From assembly GCA_028694715.1 (NCBI GenBank), contig JAQVKJ010000016.1, positions 1 to 11,639 of the forward strand: DNA of 11,639 bases, in the 5' to 3' direction. This document shows positions 1 to 6,159 of this stretch, in pieces. Below the pieces are notes generated by a model. The model saw nothing but the letters and a program-made list of their open reading frames with translations. It did no database searches and was not told the DNA's origin. The first letter of the stretch is position 1. Each line of letters starts with the position of its first letter. Origin of the DNA: Weeksellaceae bacterium (GTDB lineage Bacteria > Bacteroidota > Bacteroidia > Flavobacteriales > Weeksellaceae). A program made the translations under genes and the position numbers.

Positions 1-231
1 ACCAACGGAACTTTGGGATTTGAAGACATCATTGAGGAGGGCGTTCCTACGCTGGACTTTGTTTCATCCTTCAGTTTCAACAAAAAACTCAGTGTGAAAT
101 TCAAGGCTTCCAATCTGCTGAACCCGTATTTCAATCTGACGAGAGAAAGCTCGCTGACCCATGAAAAAATAGTGTTGAACCAATACAAAAAAGGCATCAA
201 CCTGAGTCTGGGCATTGGGCTGGAATTATAA
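1..231 (+). CDS. TonB-dependent receptor, C-terminal end (partial)
   Basis: The window opens inside this gene; reading frame 1 is open from base 1 to the TAA at 229-231, leaving about 76 residues. The visible part reads as the last beta-strands of an outer-membrane barrel: alternating hydrophobic strands, the SVKFKASNLLNP turn (Asn-Leu-Leu-Asn-Pro is common near the end of Bacteroidota TonB-dependent receptors), then VLNQYKKGINLSLGIGLEL as the closing strand. The last residue is Leu rather than the more usual aromatic. The family imports substrates across the outer membrane using energy from TonB-ExbBD; the substrate cannot be told from this fragment because the plug and carboxypeptidase-like N-terminal domains lie outside the window. 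A lipoprotein gene starts 25 bases downstream on the same strand, so the two are probably one operon and may act together. Family assignment is fairly secure; specificity is unknown. Confidence 0.8.
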   Translation, partial: TNGTLGFEDIIEEGVPTLDFVSSFSFNKKLSVKFKASNLLNPYFNLTRESSLTHEKIVLNQYKKGINLSLGIGLEL

Positions 232-256
232 AAAATTAAACAACAATAAAACAAAA

Positions 257-1474
257 ATGAGTTACACAAATTTTAAAAATCTGAATAAAATGAAAATGAA
301 CTTAAATTTTTTGAAATCGGCCTCTTTGGCTTTGATTTTTGCCGCTGCCACTTTGGTTTCGTGCAGCGATGATGACGGTGGAAACACCCCCCTTCCTGTC
401 AGTGAAGATGAATTGGTGGGAAGCATCGAAGGGAGCAAAACTTTGGATGCCAACATCACTTATACCATTACCGGTCCCGTAATCGTGGAAGAAGGCGGTG
501 TTTTGAACATTCCTGCCGGAACGACAATCAAAGCCAAAAAAGGTTTTAACAACTACATTTTGGTATTGCAAGGCGGGAAAATCAATGTGAACGGAACGGC
601 CGAAAAACCGGTTACCATGACAGCTGACATTGACAATGCCGAACCCGGATATTGGGGCGGTTTGATCATCAACGGTAGAGCTCCATTGGCCGGTGGTACA
701 GTGGGAAGTACAGAAATTAGTTCGGCCCATCAATACGGCGGAAACAATCCGAACGACAGTTCAGGTTCAATTACTTATCTGACTTTGGCATACACAGGTG
801 CACGGTCAAGTGCAGATGTTGAGCACAACGGACTGACATTGAACGGCGTAGGAAACGGAACCCTGATTGAAAATGTTTATATTCCTTATGGTGCTGACGA
901 CGGCATCGAATTTTTCGGTGGAACCGTAAATGTAAAAAACCTTTTGGTAGTGGACAGCGACGACGATATGTTTGACTTTACCCAAGGTTATTCAGGTACT
1001 TTGGAAAATGCTTATGGAATTTGGCAAGCCGGATTTACCAGCACTGAATCAGACCCGAGAGGCATTGAAGCCGACGGAAACTTGGACGGAAACTTCCCCG
1101 ATCAGGAAGGTCAATCAGATTTCGTTATCAAAAACATCACTTTTGATTTGAGATTGGCTCCGGCTCCCGACGGTGATGTACAGAATGTAACCAACAAAAT
1201 GCAGGATGTCATCAAAATCAGAAGAGGTGCGAAAGCAACCATTACCAATGCATTGGTGAAAGGAACAGGAACAGTCATCGATTTGATTGACTTTACAGAC
1301 GGAAAAGGAACCGGCAATCCGACTTCTTCCGTAAGTCTTACAAGTACGCTGAATACATCACAAATCTTAGGAAAATTGATCAATCCAAATGAAGGATTTG
1401 ACGGCGCTGCAATCGTATCCGGCAACACTGGATGTTCAACTTCCATCTTTGGCTGGACGAATTACAGTTTCTAA
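257..1474 (+). CDS. Surface-exposed lipoprotein, beta-helix-like, partner of TonB receptor
   Basis: A 405-residue protein from the ATG at 257. A second ATG at 290 would give 394 residues and a more typical short signal peptide; both have A-rich leaders, so the start is uncertain. The signal peptide (hydrophobic SASLALIFAAATLVS) ends in a lipobox LVSC, with Cys36 from the 257 start. The Cys is followed by SDDDGG, an acidic tag like the lipoprotein export signal that sends Bacteroidota lipoproteins to the cell surface. The mature part is rich in Gly, Asn, Asp and Val with short repeated strand-turn units (VIEEGGVLNIPAGTTIKA, GGKINVNGTAEKPVTM, WGGLIINGRAPL, GVGNGTLIENVYI), which suggests a right-handed beta-helix. 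Asp-rich stretches (GADDGIEFFGG, DSDDDMFDF) could bind metal. I see no known catalytic motif. Its place right after a TonB-dependent receptor suggests a substrate-binding or accessory role, but it does not look like SusD. Function unknown. Confidence 0.85.
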   Translation: MSYTNFKNLNKMKMNLNFLKSASLALIFAAATLVSCSDDDGGNTPLPVSEDELVGSIEGSKTLDANITYTITGPVIVEEGGVLNIPAGTTIKAKKGFNNYILVLQGGKINVNGTAEKPVTMTADIDNAEPGYWGGLIINGRAPLAGGTVGSTEISSAHQYGGNNPNDSSGSITYLTLAYTGARSSADVEHNGLTLNGVGNGTLIENVYIPYGADDGIEFFGGTVNVKNLLVVDSDDDMFDFTQGYSGTLENAYGIWQAGFTSTESDPRGIEADGNLDGNFPDQEGQSDFVIKNITFDLRLAPAPDGDVQNVTNKMQDVIKIRRGAKATITNALVKGTGTVIDLIDFTDGKGTGNPTSSVSLTSTLNTSQILGKLINPNEGFDGAAIVSGNTGCSTSIFGWTNYSF

Positions 1475-1520
1475 ATACAAAAACGGGATATAACTCACTT
1501 TTGTTCCTCTAATCCCCTTT

Positions 1521-1570
1521 TCCGTTGCCTGATGACAATATACTACTTCACTCAGGCAACGGATTTTTTT
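1521..1570 (+). terminator. Strong intrinsic terminator after the lipoprotein gene
   Basis: A perfect 12-bp inverted repeat, TCCGTTGCCTGA at 1521-1532 and TCAGGCAACGGA at 1552-1563, with a 19-base loop, is followed directly by seven T (1564-1570). It lies 46 bases past the lipoprotein stop and ends the + strand unit. The T-run is only on the + strand side, so it is oriented for that unit. The hairpin could also hinder transcripts arriving from the converging PLD-like gene. Confidence 0.9.
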
Positions 1571-1618
1571 GTATCATAATCATTTCGTCATTGCCCAGTT
1601 TATCCGAAGTCTGTGTAT

Positions 1619-2475
1619 TTATTTTTTTGATTTGTTTCGGATTTCCTGAGCTTTTTTCCAATTTTTTCGTAGAATCGGTTTAGCAAAAGAGGTTTCACCA
1701 TTTGATTTTTCACCTGAAAAATGGCGAAATTTTTCAGGGTAATCTTCTTTTTTATACTTCGCCCAACTTTCGTAAGCTTCATCTGACCTGGGACGGTCGG
1801 GATTGAACGCTATTTTTTTGCCGGTTCTGATACAGTAGCCAAAATATTCTATTACCGGTTTTTTCTTTTCCGTTCTGAAAGAAGTTCTTTTTTTGATATT
1901 AGAATTGAATCCATCTTTGTTTGAAAAGAAATCAGAGAATTTATCAATTTCAATACTTGAATCTTCATATTTTTCTTTTAAACCAAACATTGTGCTTTTA
2001 TATTGTGGTTTCTTTTTAAAAAGTAATTCAGACTGAATTATCACTCTTTCAAAATATTTCCATGCTTGGTCATCAATATTGTCACCACCTATTAGACCTT
2101 TCTTTTTAGTCAAAATCCCAAATTCAATATTATTATCTTGAGAATAACCATATAGATTCATTGAAGTTAGAATTGCATTCTCCTCATTAGCAAAATACTT
2201 TGCATGAAGCCTCTTCTCATAGCGAATTTCAATATTTGGAAATTCTTTAAAAAAATTAAAATCTTCTTGACTCATACTTTTAGAAATATCATCTTCATTT
2301 TTACCAAAGACAACAATAATTTCAAGTTCAGGATTATCGTTCTTTGAAAGCAAAGTTGATTTGAAACGGTCATGAAGTTTAATATAAGGAGAAATTAATA
2401 TTATTTGCTCTCTTGCATTTTCAAATATTTTTCTAATTCCGAGTTTAGTTCATTTCCTGTTATAAATTTTGCCAT
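1619..2475 (-). pseudogene. Phospholipase D-like protein, interrupted by a 1-base frameshift
   Basis: The main open part (2353 down to 1619, 244 residues) begins only at an internal TTG. An upstream ATG at 2475 starts MAKFITGNELNSELEK, which in its own frame ends after 24 codons. Adding one A to the A5 run (T5 at 2428-2432 on the + strand) joins the two as ...SELEKIFENAREQIILISPYI..., giving a continuous 285-residue protein. The PLD-like core has His91-x-Lys93 in RLHAKYFAN, Glu98 where the HKD motif usually has Asp, and SMN in place of GSxN, followed by SQDNNIEFGIL. The C-terminus (about residues 210-276) resembles a two-part zinc ribbon with most cysteines replaced (CIRTG, FRHFSGE). PLD-like folds cover phosphodiesterases and nucleases; a single HKD half would need to dimerise. 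No specific substrate can be named. The frameshift may be real decay, phase-variable slippage, or an assembly error. It converges on the + strand unit. Confidence 0.75.
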
Positions 2476-2558
2476 CTTCAATTGTTGATTTATTATAGTT
2501 TATAGATATACAGCTGTTTACGGAGATCAGCTCTATACAAATAAAATTATTTCAAGTC

Positions 2559-2588
2559 CAAATATATTGAAAACTTTTGACCCTTCAA
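2559..2588 (-). promoter_or_regulatory. Putative Bacteroidota promoter for the PLD-like gene
   Basis: On the minus strand a TTG (2588-2586) stands 19 bases upstream of TATATTTG (2566-2559), matching the Bacteroidota TTG-N19-TAnnTTTG arrangement. It would place the transcript start near 2552, leaving a leader of about 77 bases before the ATG at 2475. The rest of 2476-2597 is AT-rich with nothing else I can support. Motif match only. Confidence 0.4.
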
Positions 2589-2597
2589 GAGTTTTAC

Positions 2598-2948
2598 TCA
2601 AACCCTCAGCAGTCCTCTGAAACCTCTTGATGCATAGTAGGATTCGGCACCGTTGTGGTAGGTGAAAACTTGGCCGTAACGAAAATCGCAAAAGAGCGCA
2701 CCGCCTAAGTTTCTGACTTCATCCGGTGTCAAAATCCAGCTTGAAGTTTTGTTGTCAAATCCGACTAAGGGATGGTATTCTCGGTATTGTTCTTCGGTCA
2801 GAATTTGGATACCGATTTCGGCAGCGCGATCAAGGGCATTGCCGGTAGGTTTGTGGGTTTTTCGGGCGTCCAAAGCTTTAGAGTCGTAGCAAAGACTTCT
2901 TCTCTCGCTCGGACTTTCTTTGGCACAAAGAGTGAAAACAAACCCGGT
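2598..2948 (-). pseudogene. DUF4256 protein, 5'-truncated remnant
   Basis: The frame from 2948 to the stop at 2598 gives about 116 residues that match my recollection of the C-terminal part of DUF4256 proteins, including ESPSERRSLCYD, TEEQYRE, KTSSWILTP, LGGALFCDFRYG and the closing YHNGAESYYASRGFRG. Intact family members are about 180-190 residues, so roughly the first 70-75 are missing. The homology runs back to the codon right after the TAA (2951-2949) that ends the upstream rluB-type gene, in the same frame, and beyond that the sequence is rluB. The only in-frame start candidate is a TTG at 2873, which would give 91 residues lacking the ERRSLCYD part. The most likely reading is a deletion that removed the promoter, start and N-terminal half and joined the remainder to the end of rluB. 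The function of DUF4256 is unknown. A short translated product cannot be excluded. Confidence 0.75.
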
Positions 2949-3839
2949 TTAGAGCATTTTCAAAAATGCAACTTCTTTATCTGTTAGCTTTCTCCAATCT
3001 CCTCTTTTGAGGTTTCTTTTGGTGAGTCCGCCAAAAATCACCCTGTCGAGTTTGACGACTTCGTATCCTAATTTTTCGAAAATCCTTCTTACAACATGGT
3101 TCCAACCGATATGGATTTCGATTCCGATTTCATTTTTGGGTTGGCCTTCTATATAGGAAATGTGGTCAACTTTAGCTACTCCTTCTGGGATAAGTCTGAC
3201 GCCTTTTTTTATTTCTTCCATGTCGGTTGCACTCAATTTTTTGTTGAGCGAAACATGATAGAGCTTGTGCACGCGGTGGCTGGGATGGGTGAGTTTTTTG
3301 GTTAGATAACCGTCATTTGTAAAAAGTAGTAGTCCGGTGGTTTGTCTATCGAGTCTTCCGACCGGAAAAATTCTTGCAGTAGTGGAATTGGCGACCAAAT
3401 CCATCACAGTTTTTCTTCCTTTTTCGTCTTTAGTGGTGGTAATGAATCCTTTGGGTTTATTTAGAAGGATGTACACATTTTTTTCGGCTTTGATTTCACG
3501 GCCGTCAAATTTCACCACATCACCGGGTTGAACTTTGTATCCCATTTCTGTAATCACTTTTCCATTGACTTCTGCCAGGCCTGTTTTGATGAATTCGTCG
3601 GCTTCTCTTCTGGAGCAGATTCCGGCATTGGCGATGTATTTGTTGAGTCGGATGCTGCCGTCATCTGTGGGTGCTTTTTTGATCTTTGTTCTGTAGGCTT
3701 TGTCAAATTTTCCGGTCTTGGCTTTCCCAATTGATTTGGGTTTTGCAGAAGTTTTTTTGTCGGGTTTTTTGTCTGATTTTGAATTTGATTTTCCGACGGG
3801 TTTTCCGAGGGAAGCATCACGCCTTTCCTGTTTTTTCAT
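2949..3839 (-). CDS. rRNA pseudouridine synthase, RluB/RsuA family
   Basis: Converts a uridine in ribosomal RNA to pseudouridine. From the ATG at 3839 the protein has 296 residues. Residues 1-58 are a Lys/Ser/Pro-rich, probably disordered basic tail. An S4 RNA-binding domain follows (about 62-117, RLNKYIANAGICSRREAD...). The catalytic domain has the family signature GRLDRQTTGLLLFTNDG, with the catalytic Asp at about residue 164, and the later motifs KLYHV and NHVVRRIFEKLGY. The C-terminus (WRKLTDKEVAFLKML) looks complete for the family. I chose 3839 because the open frame upstream (to 3932) runs through the structured element at 3869-4016 and codes for no recognisable protein. The leader is A-rich without Shine-Dalgarno. 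It lies downstream of the prenyltransferase gene with the structured element between them, so it may be read through from that operon. The exact target uridine cannot be assigned from sequence alone. Confidence 0.93.
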   Translation of the reverse strand: MKKQERRDASLGKPVGKSNSKSDKKPDKKTSAKPKSIGKAKTGKFDKAYRTKIKKAPTDDGSIRLNKYIANAGICSRREADEFIKTGLAEVNGKVITEMGYKVQPGDVVKFDGREIKAEKNVYILLNKPKGFITTTKDEKGRKTVMDLVANSTTARIFPVGRLDRQTTGLLLFTNDGYLTKKLTHPSHRVHKLYHVSLNKKLSATDMEEIKKGVRLIPEGVAKVDHISYIEGQPKNEIGIEIHIGWNHVVRRIFEKLGYEVVKLDRVIFGGLTKRNLKRGDWRKLTDKEVAFLKML

Positions 3840-3868
3840 TTTGTGTTTTTTATTTTGATGACTGTTTT

Positions 3869-4016
3869 GCGTGAGGGATGGAGGCATTTGTTTGAGCTCT
3901 TTTTGGTCGCTTCGATTCCGCTCAGCGGCCAAAAAAGCGAGTGCCGACAGCCCGACCTCGTTGCGGAATGTATTTTGTTTTTTGTTAATCTTTTGAATCG
4001 CAACGAGGGCACGCCC
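3869..4016 (-). repeat. Structured intergenic element (GGGCGTG...CATCCCTCACGC type)
   Basis: This fills most of the 187-base gap between the prenyltransferase stop and the rluB start. Read on the minus strand it begins with GGGCGTGCCC (4016-4007) and ends with CATCCCTCACGC (3880-3869). GCGTG (4014-4010) can pair with CACGC (3873-3869) to close the whole element. Inside are two hairpins. The first has a perfect 10-bp stem, CCTCGTTGCG with CGCAACGAGG (3956-3965 and 3999-4008), and a 33-base AT-rich loop. The second pairs 3900-3910 with 3925-3935 (TTTTTGGTCGC with GCGGCCAAAAA, one G-T on the + strand) around a 14-base loop. Between them lies TCGGGCTGTCGGCACTCGC. I recall dispersed copies of this general design in Flavobacteriia genomes, but I know no established name or function. 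It is not a clean terminator. It could be a mobile repeat or a structured RNA. Confidence 0.65.
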
Positions 4017-4026
4017 AAATCATTCA

Positions 4027-4935
4027 TCAGATAATTCTTTGCAAATCTAAGGGATTTAAATCAATGAATACCATATTAAAAATACCGATTCCGATTAAAA
4101 TCTTGAATATCAGGTAGATAATTTTATATGCAGTTTTGGTTCGGCTTTTCCATACGGGGACAATCAGCAGTATGAGCAGCACAGCGGCAAACAAGAAAAA
4201 GTAGCGCATGTATCCTGTAGCGCTGTTGTCCCACATATAGAGTGATAGCGCAGCTGTGAGCAGTATAAGCGGTATAAGGACTTTTTTTGTTTTTGTTTCA
4301 CCGTAAATAACGGGGATGGTTTTGTAATTATAAATAGCGTCGGCGGTGGAGGTCGTCAGGTCTTTGATGATGTCCATCACGAGCAGTAGTAGGAAGAGAA
4401 ATGCGGCGTGAAAGAAGATGATGTCGGAATAATTTTCATAATAGAGGAAGAGCGCGAAGAATGGGAAAATGCTAATCATGACTGAATAGAAGTTGTTGAG
4501 CCAGACCATTTTGTTGATTTTGTGCGAGTAGAACCAAACCAAAAACTGATAGAAAAGGAAAAACAGCATGACTCTCCATGAAGCCAGCCAGGCAACGGCC
4601 AATCCAGCCAAATTGAGCAGTAGATAGGTGTTGAGTTTGAATTTTTGGGAAACAAATCTTTCTATATAATTGCGAAGCGGTCGTTGGATGGCGTCTTTTT
4701 CGAGGTCATAAAAATTGTTGATAATGTAGCCGGCGGCCACGCTGAGTAGCGAGGCGAGGATGATGAAATTCAATTTTATATCCAGCAGTATTTGTAGGTG
4801 ATTTTTGCCTTCGTTGAAAATAAAAAGGCTGGCCATGTATTGTGCCAATGCGAGCATCACAAGGTTGTAACCTCTTACTACAGTGAAAAGAGCGAGCAAA
4901 CGGACGAACAATCTTCGTGGTTCGGATTTCCTCAT
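4027..4935 (-). CDS. UbiA-family prenyltransferase
   Basis: A 302-residue integral membrane protein with about eight hydrophobic segments. UbiA enzymes transfer a polyprenyl group from its diphosphate to an acceptor. Both Asp-rich metal/diphosphate motifs are visible: N73-N-F-Y-D77-LEK-D81, and D188-IIK-D192 followed by D199 in DIIKDLTTSTAD. YSHK (about 136-139) and a second-half GETKTKK loop also fit. Bacteroidota homologues are often labelled geranylgeranylglycerol-phosphate geranylgeranyltransferase, but the acceptor cannot be inferred here. The start ATG overlaps the stop of the upstream acetyltransferase as ATGA (4932-4935), which supports this start and suggests translational coupling. 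With the GHMP kinase two genes upstream it fits an isoprenoid operon. Family call secure, substrate open. Confidence 0.9.
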   Translation of the reverse strand: MRKSEPRRLFVRLLALFTVVRGYNLVMLALAQYMASLFIFNEGKNHLQILLDIKLNFIILASLLSVAAGYIINNFYDLEKDAIQRPLRNYIERFVSQKFKLNTYLLLNLAGLAVAWLASWRVMLFFLFYQFLVWFYSHKINKMVWLNNFYSVMISIFPFFALFLYYENYSDIIFFHAAFLFLLLLVMDIIKDLTTSTADAIYNYKTIPVIYGETKTKKVLIPLILLTAALSLYMWDNSATGYMRYFFLFAAVLLILLIVPVWKSRTKTAYKIIYLIFKILIGIGIFNMVFIDLNPLDLQRII

Positions 4936-5198
4936 TGAAACTGCGATTGGATGATTTTGTCAGCAAACCAGCAACTGGCACTCAAGCTCAGTCCTTCTTT
5001 TTCGGCAAATTCAATGACCTTATCCACCATTTTTTTTCCGAATCCTTTTTTTCTGAACTCGGGAAACACCAAGGTGTGGTTAATGGAGATGGCGTCTTCT
5101 TTTCGCCATTTGAAAGTAATTTCGCCAATTTTTTCATCTACAGAAAAGAGATAAAAACCGCTTCTGTTTTCATCTTCAAAAAATTCAAATCTATCCAT
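4932..5198 (-). CDS. Small GNAT-family N-acetyltransferase (COG2388/YjdJ-like)
   Basis: An 88-residue protein with the minimal GNAT fold of the short YjdJ/NATD1-like group. It has a beta-hairpin start (SGFYLFSVDEKIGEITFKW), a central strand INHTLVFPEFRKKGFGKKMV containing the acetyl-CoA pyrophosphate-binding RKKGFG loop (R/Q-x-x-G-x-G/A), a following helix DKVIEFAEKEGL, and a last strand SASCWFADKII. The length is usual for this group. It starts 3 bases after the GHMP kinase stop and overlaps the prenyltransferase start by 4 bases, so it sits inside one transcription unit. The acceptor substrate is unknown; nothing in the sequence ties it directly to isoprenoid chemistry. Confidence 0.87.
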   Translation of the reverse strand: MDRFEFFEDENRSGFYLFSVDEKIGEITFKWRKEDAISINHTLVFPEFRKKGFGKKMVDKVIEFAEKEGLSLSASCWFADKIIQSQFQ

Positions 5199-5201
5199 GG
5201 A

Positions 5202-6116
5202 TCAGAATTTATAGATGACCTCGGTATCAAAATCTTTCAGATGTATTCTGGCTTTTTCGTAGTCTCGAGTAAAACCGAGAATGTATCCACCTCCACCCGA
5301 ACCGCAGAGTTTCAGATAGTAGGAATTGGTTTGTATGCCGTATTGCCAGATATTGAGCAATCTTTGTGGAATCATGGGTTTGAAATTCAGAAATGCCCAA
5401 GTAGAGAGTTCCTTCAAGTTGTAGAAAAGTGGATTCAGGTCTCCTTTTACAAAGGCCTCAACGCAGGCATTGTTGTACTTGATGAATTCTTCTTTGAGCG
5501 TTTTTCTGAAACCCTCTTGCTTTAGTTTTTCAAAAAATATCTGAACCATGGGTGCGGTTTCTCCGGGACTTCCGGAATTCACAAGAAATATTGCTCCGCC
5601 GCTTTCTTTTTGTTCGGGTATGCCAATGGCTGAAATGTCTGTTTTAGAATTAATCAACAATGGAAGATTGAGATAGCAAATCAATGGATCTATGCCCGAA
5701 CTTTTTCCGTGGAAGAAAGACTCCATTTTGGAAAAGATTTCTTTCAAGCTGCTGATTTTGTCTTTTGAAATTTGTTTTGAAGTATCGATTTTGTTAAATG
5801 CATAAGCTTCATATATCGCAGCGACCAATGCCCCGGAACTGCCTACGCCATATCCCTGCGGAATGTCGGAATCAAAGTGCATTCCGTTGGCGATGTCGGC
5901 ATTCAATTTTTCAAAATCAAACTCATCTTTGAGTTTTTCAGCAAGGTATTCTGCAAATTTACGAATGCTTTCGTTGGAAATCCGGCTGTTTGTGTCATTG
6001 CTGAAATTGAGTGAACCTTTGTAGGTGTTGTAGGGTATGGTCAGTCCCTTGGAATCTTCGATGATACCGTATTCTCCAAAAAGCAGAATCTTCGCGTAGA
6101 ACAAAGGGTTTCTCAT
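5202..6116 (-). CDS. GHMP kinase, probable mevalonate kinase
   Basis: A 304-residue ATP-dependent small-molecule kinase. Motif 1 is at the N-terminus (YAKILLFGEYGII, residues 7-19), as in mevalonate kinases where K and E contact the substrate. Motif 2, the phosphate-binding loop, is P86-QGYGVGSSGA-96. HGKSSGID (136-143) carries the candidate catalytic Asp143. Motif 3 is KLCGSGGGGYILGF (269-282). Mevalonate kinase makes 5-phosphomevalonate on the way to isopentenyl diphosphate, and flavobacteria generally use the mevalonate route. Phosphomevalonate kinase or another GHMP member is possible, since the window shows no second mevalonate-pathway gene. It leads the unit containing the acetyltransferase and UbiA genes. 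A TACATTTG -7 box lies 17 bases before the start, so it probably has its own promoter despite the short gap after manA. Confidence 0.82.
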   Translation of the reverse strand: MRNPLFYAKILLFGEYGIIEDSKGLTIPYNTYKGSLNFSNDTNSRISNESIRKFAEYLAEKLKDEFDFEKLNADIANGMHFDSDIPQGYGVGSSGALVAAIYEAYAFNKIDTSKQISKDKISSLKEIFSKMESFFHGKSSGIDPLICYLNLPLLINSKTDISAIGIPEQKESGGAIFLVNSGSPGETAPMVQIFFEKLKQEGFRKTLKEEFIKYNNACVEAFVKGDLNPLFYNLKELSTWAFLNFKPMIPQRLLNIWQYGIQTNSYYLKLCGSGGGGYILGFTRDYEKARIHLKDFDTEVIYKF

Positions 6117-6133
6117 TGGGTGTAATTACTTTG

Positions 6134-6141
6134 CAAATGTA
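6134..6141 (-). promoter_or_regulatory. -7 box of the GHMP kinase operon promoter
   Basis: TACATTTG on the minus strand matches the Bacteroidota -7 consensus TAnnTTTG and is followed by GCAAAG, as is common at flavobacterial starts. It sits in the 43-base gap between manA and the kinase gene, giving a very short leader. A clear TTTG -33 box at 19-21 bases upstream is missing (CCTG is there instead, at the manA stop), so strength is uncertain. Confidence 0.5.
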
Positions 6142-6159
6142 AGATTATTTTTTAATTAT

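Noticed and set aside
302..733. Open frame of 143 codons on the minus strand
   Set aside because: Antisense to the lipoprotein gene, which has a signal peptide and strand repeats; the antisense product has no motif.
3836..4034. Open frames on both strands across the gap before rluB
   Set aside because: They exist because the structured element is stop-poor and palindromic; neither product resembles a protein and the upstream rluB start within it is not supported.
4042..4049. TAGATTTG on the minus strand, a -7-like box at the end of the prenyltransferase gene
   Set aside because: It lies inside coding sequence, has no -33 partner at 19-21 bases, and would only serve rluB; too weak to list as a promoter.
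4917..5525. Open frame of 202 codons on the + strand
   Set aside because: It is antisense to the acetyltransferase and GHMP kinase genes, whose motifs are clear; its translation is Phe/Ser-rich with no domain.
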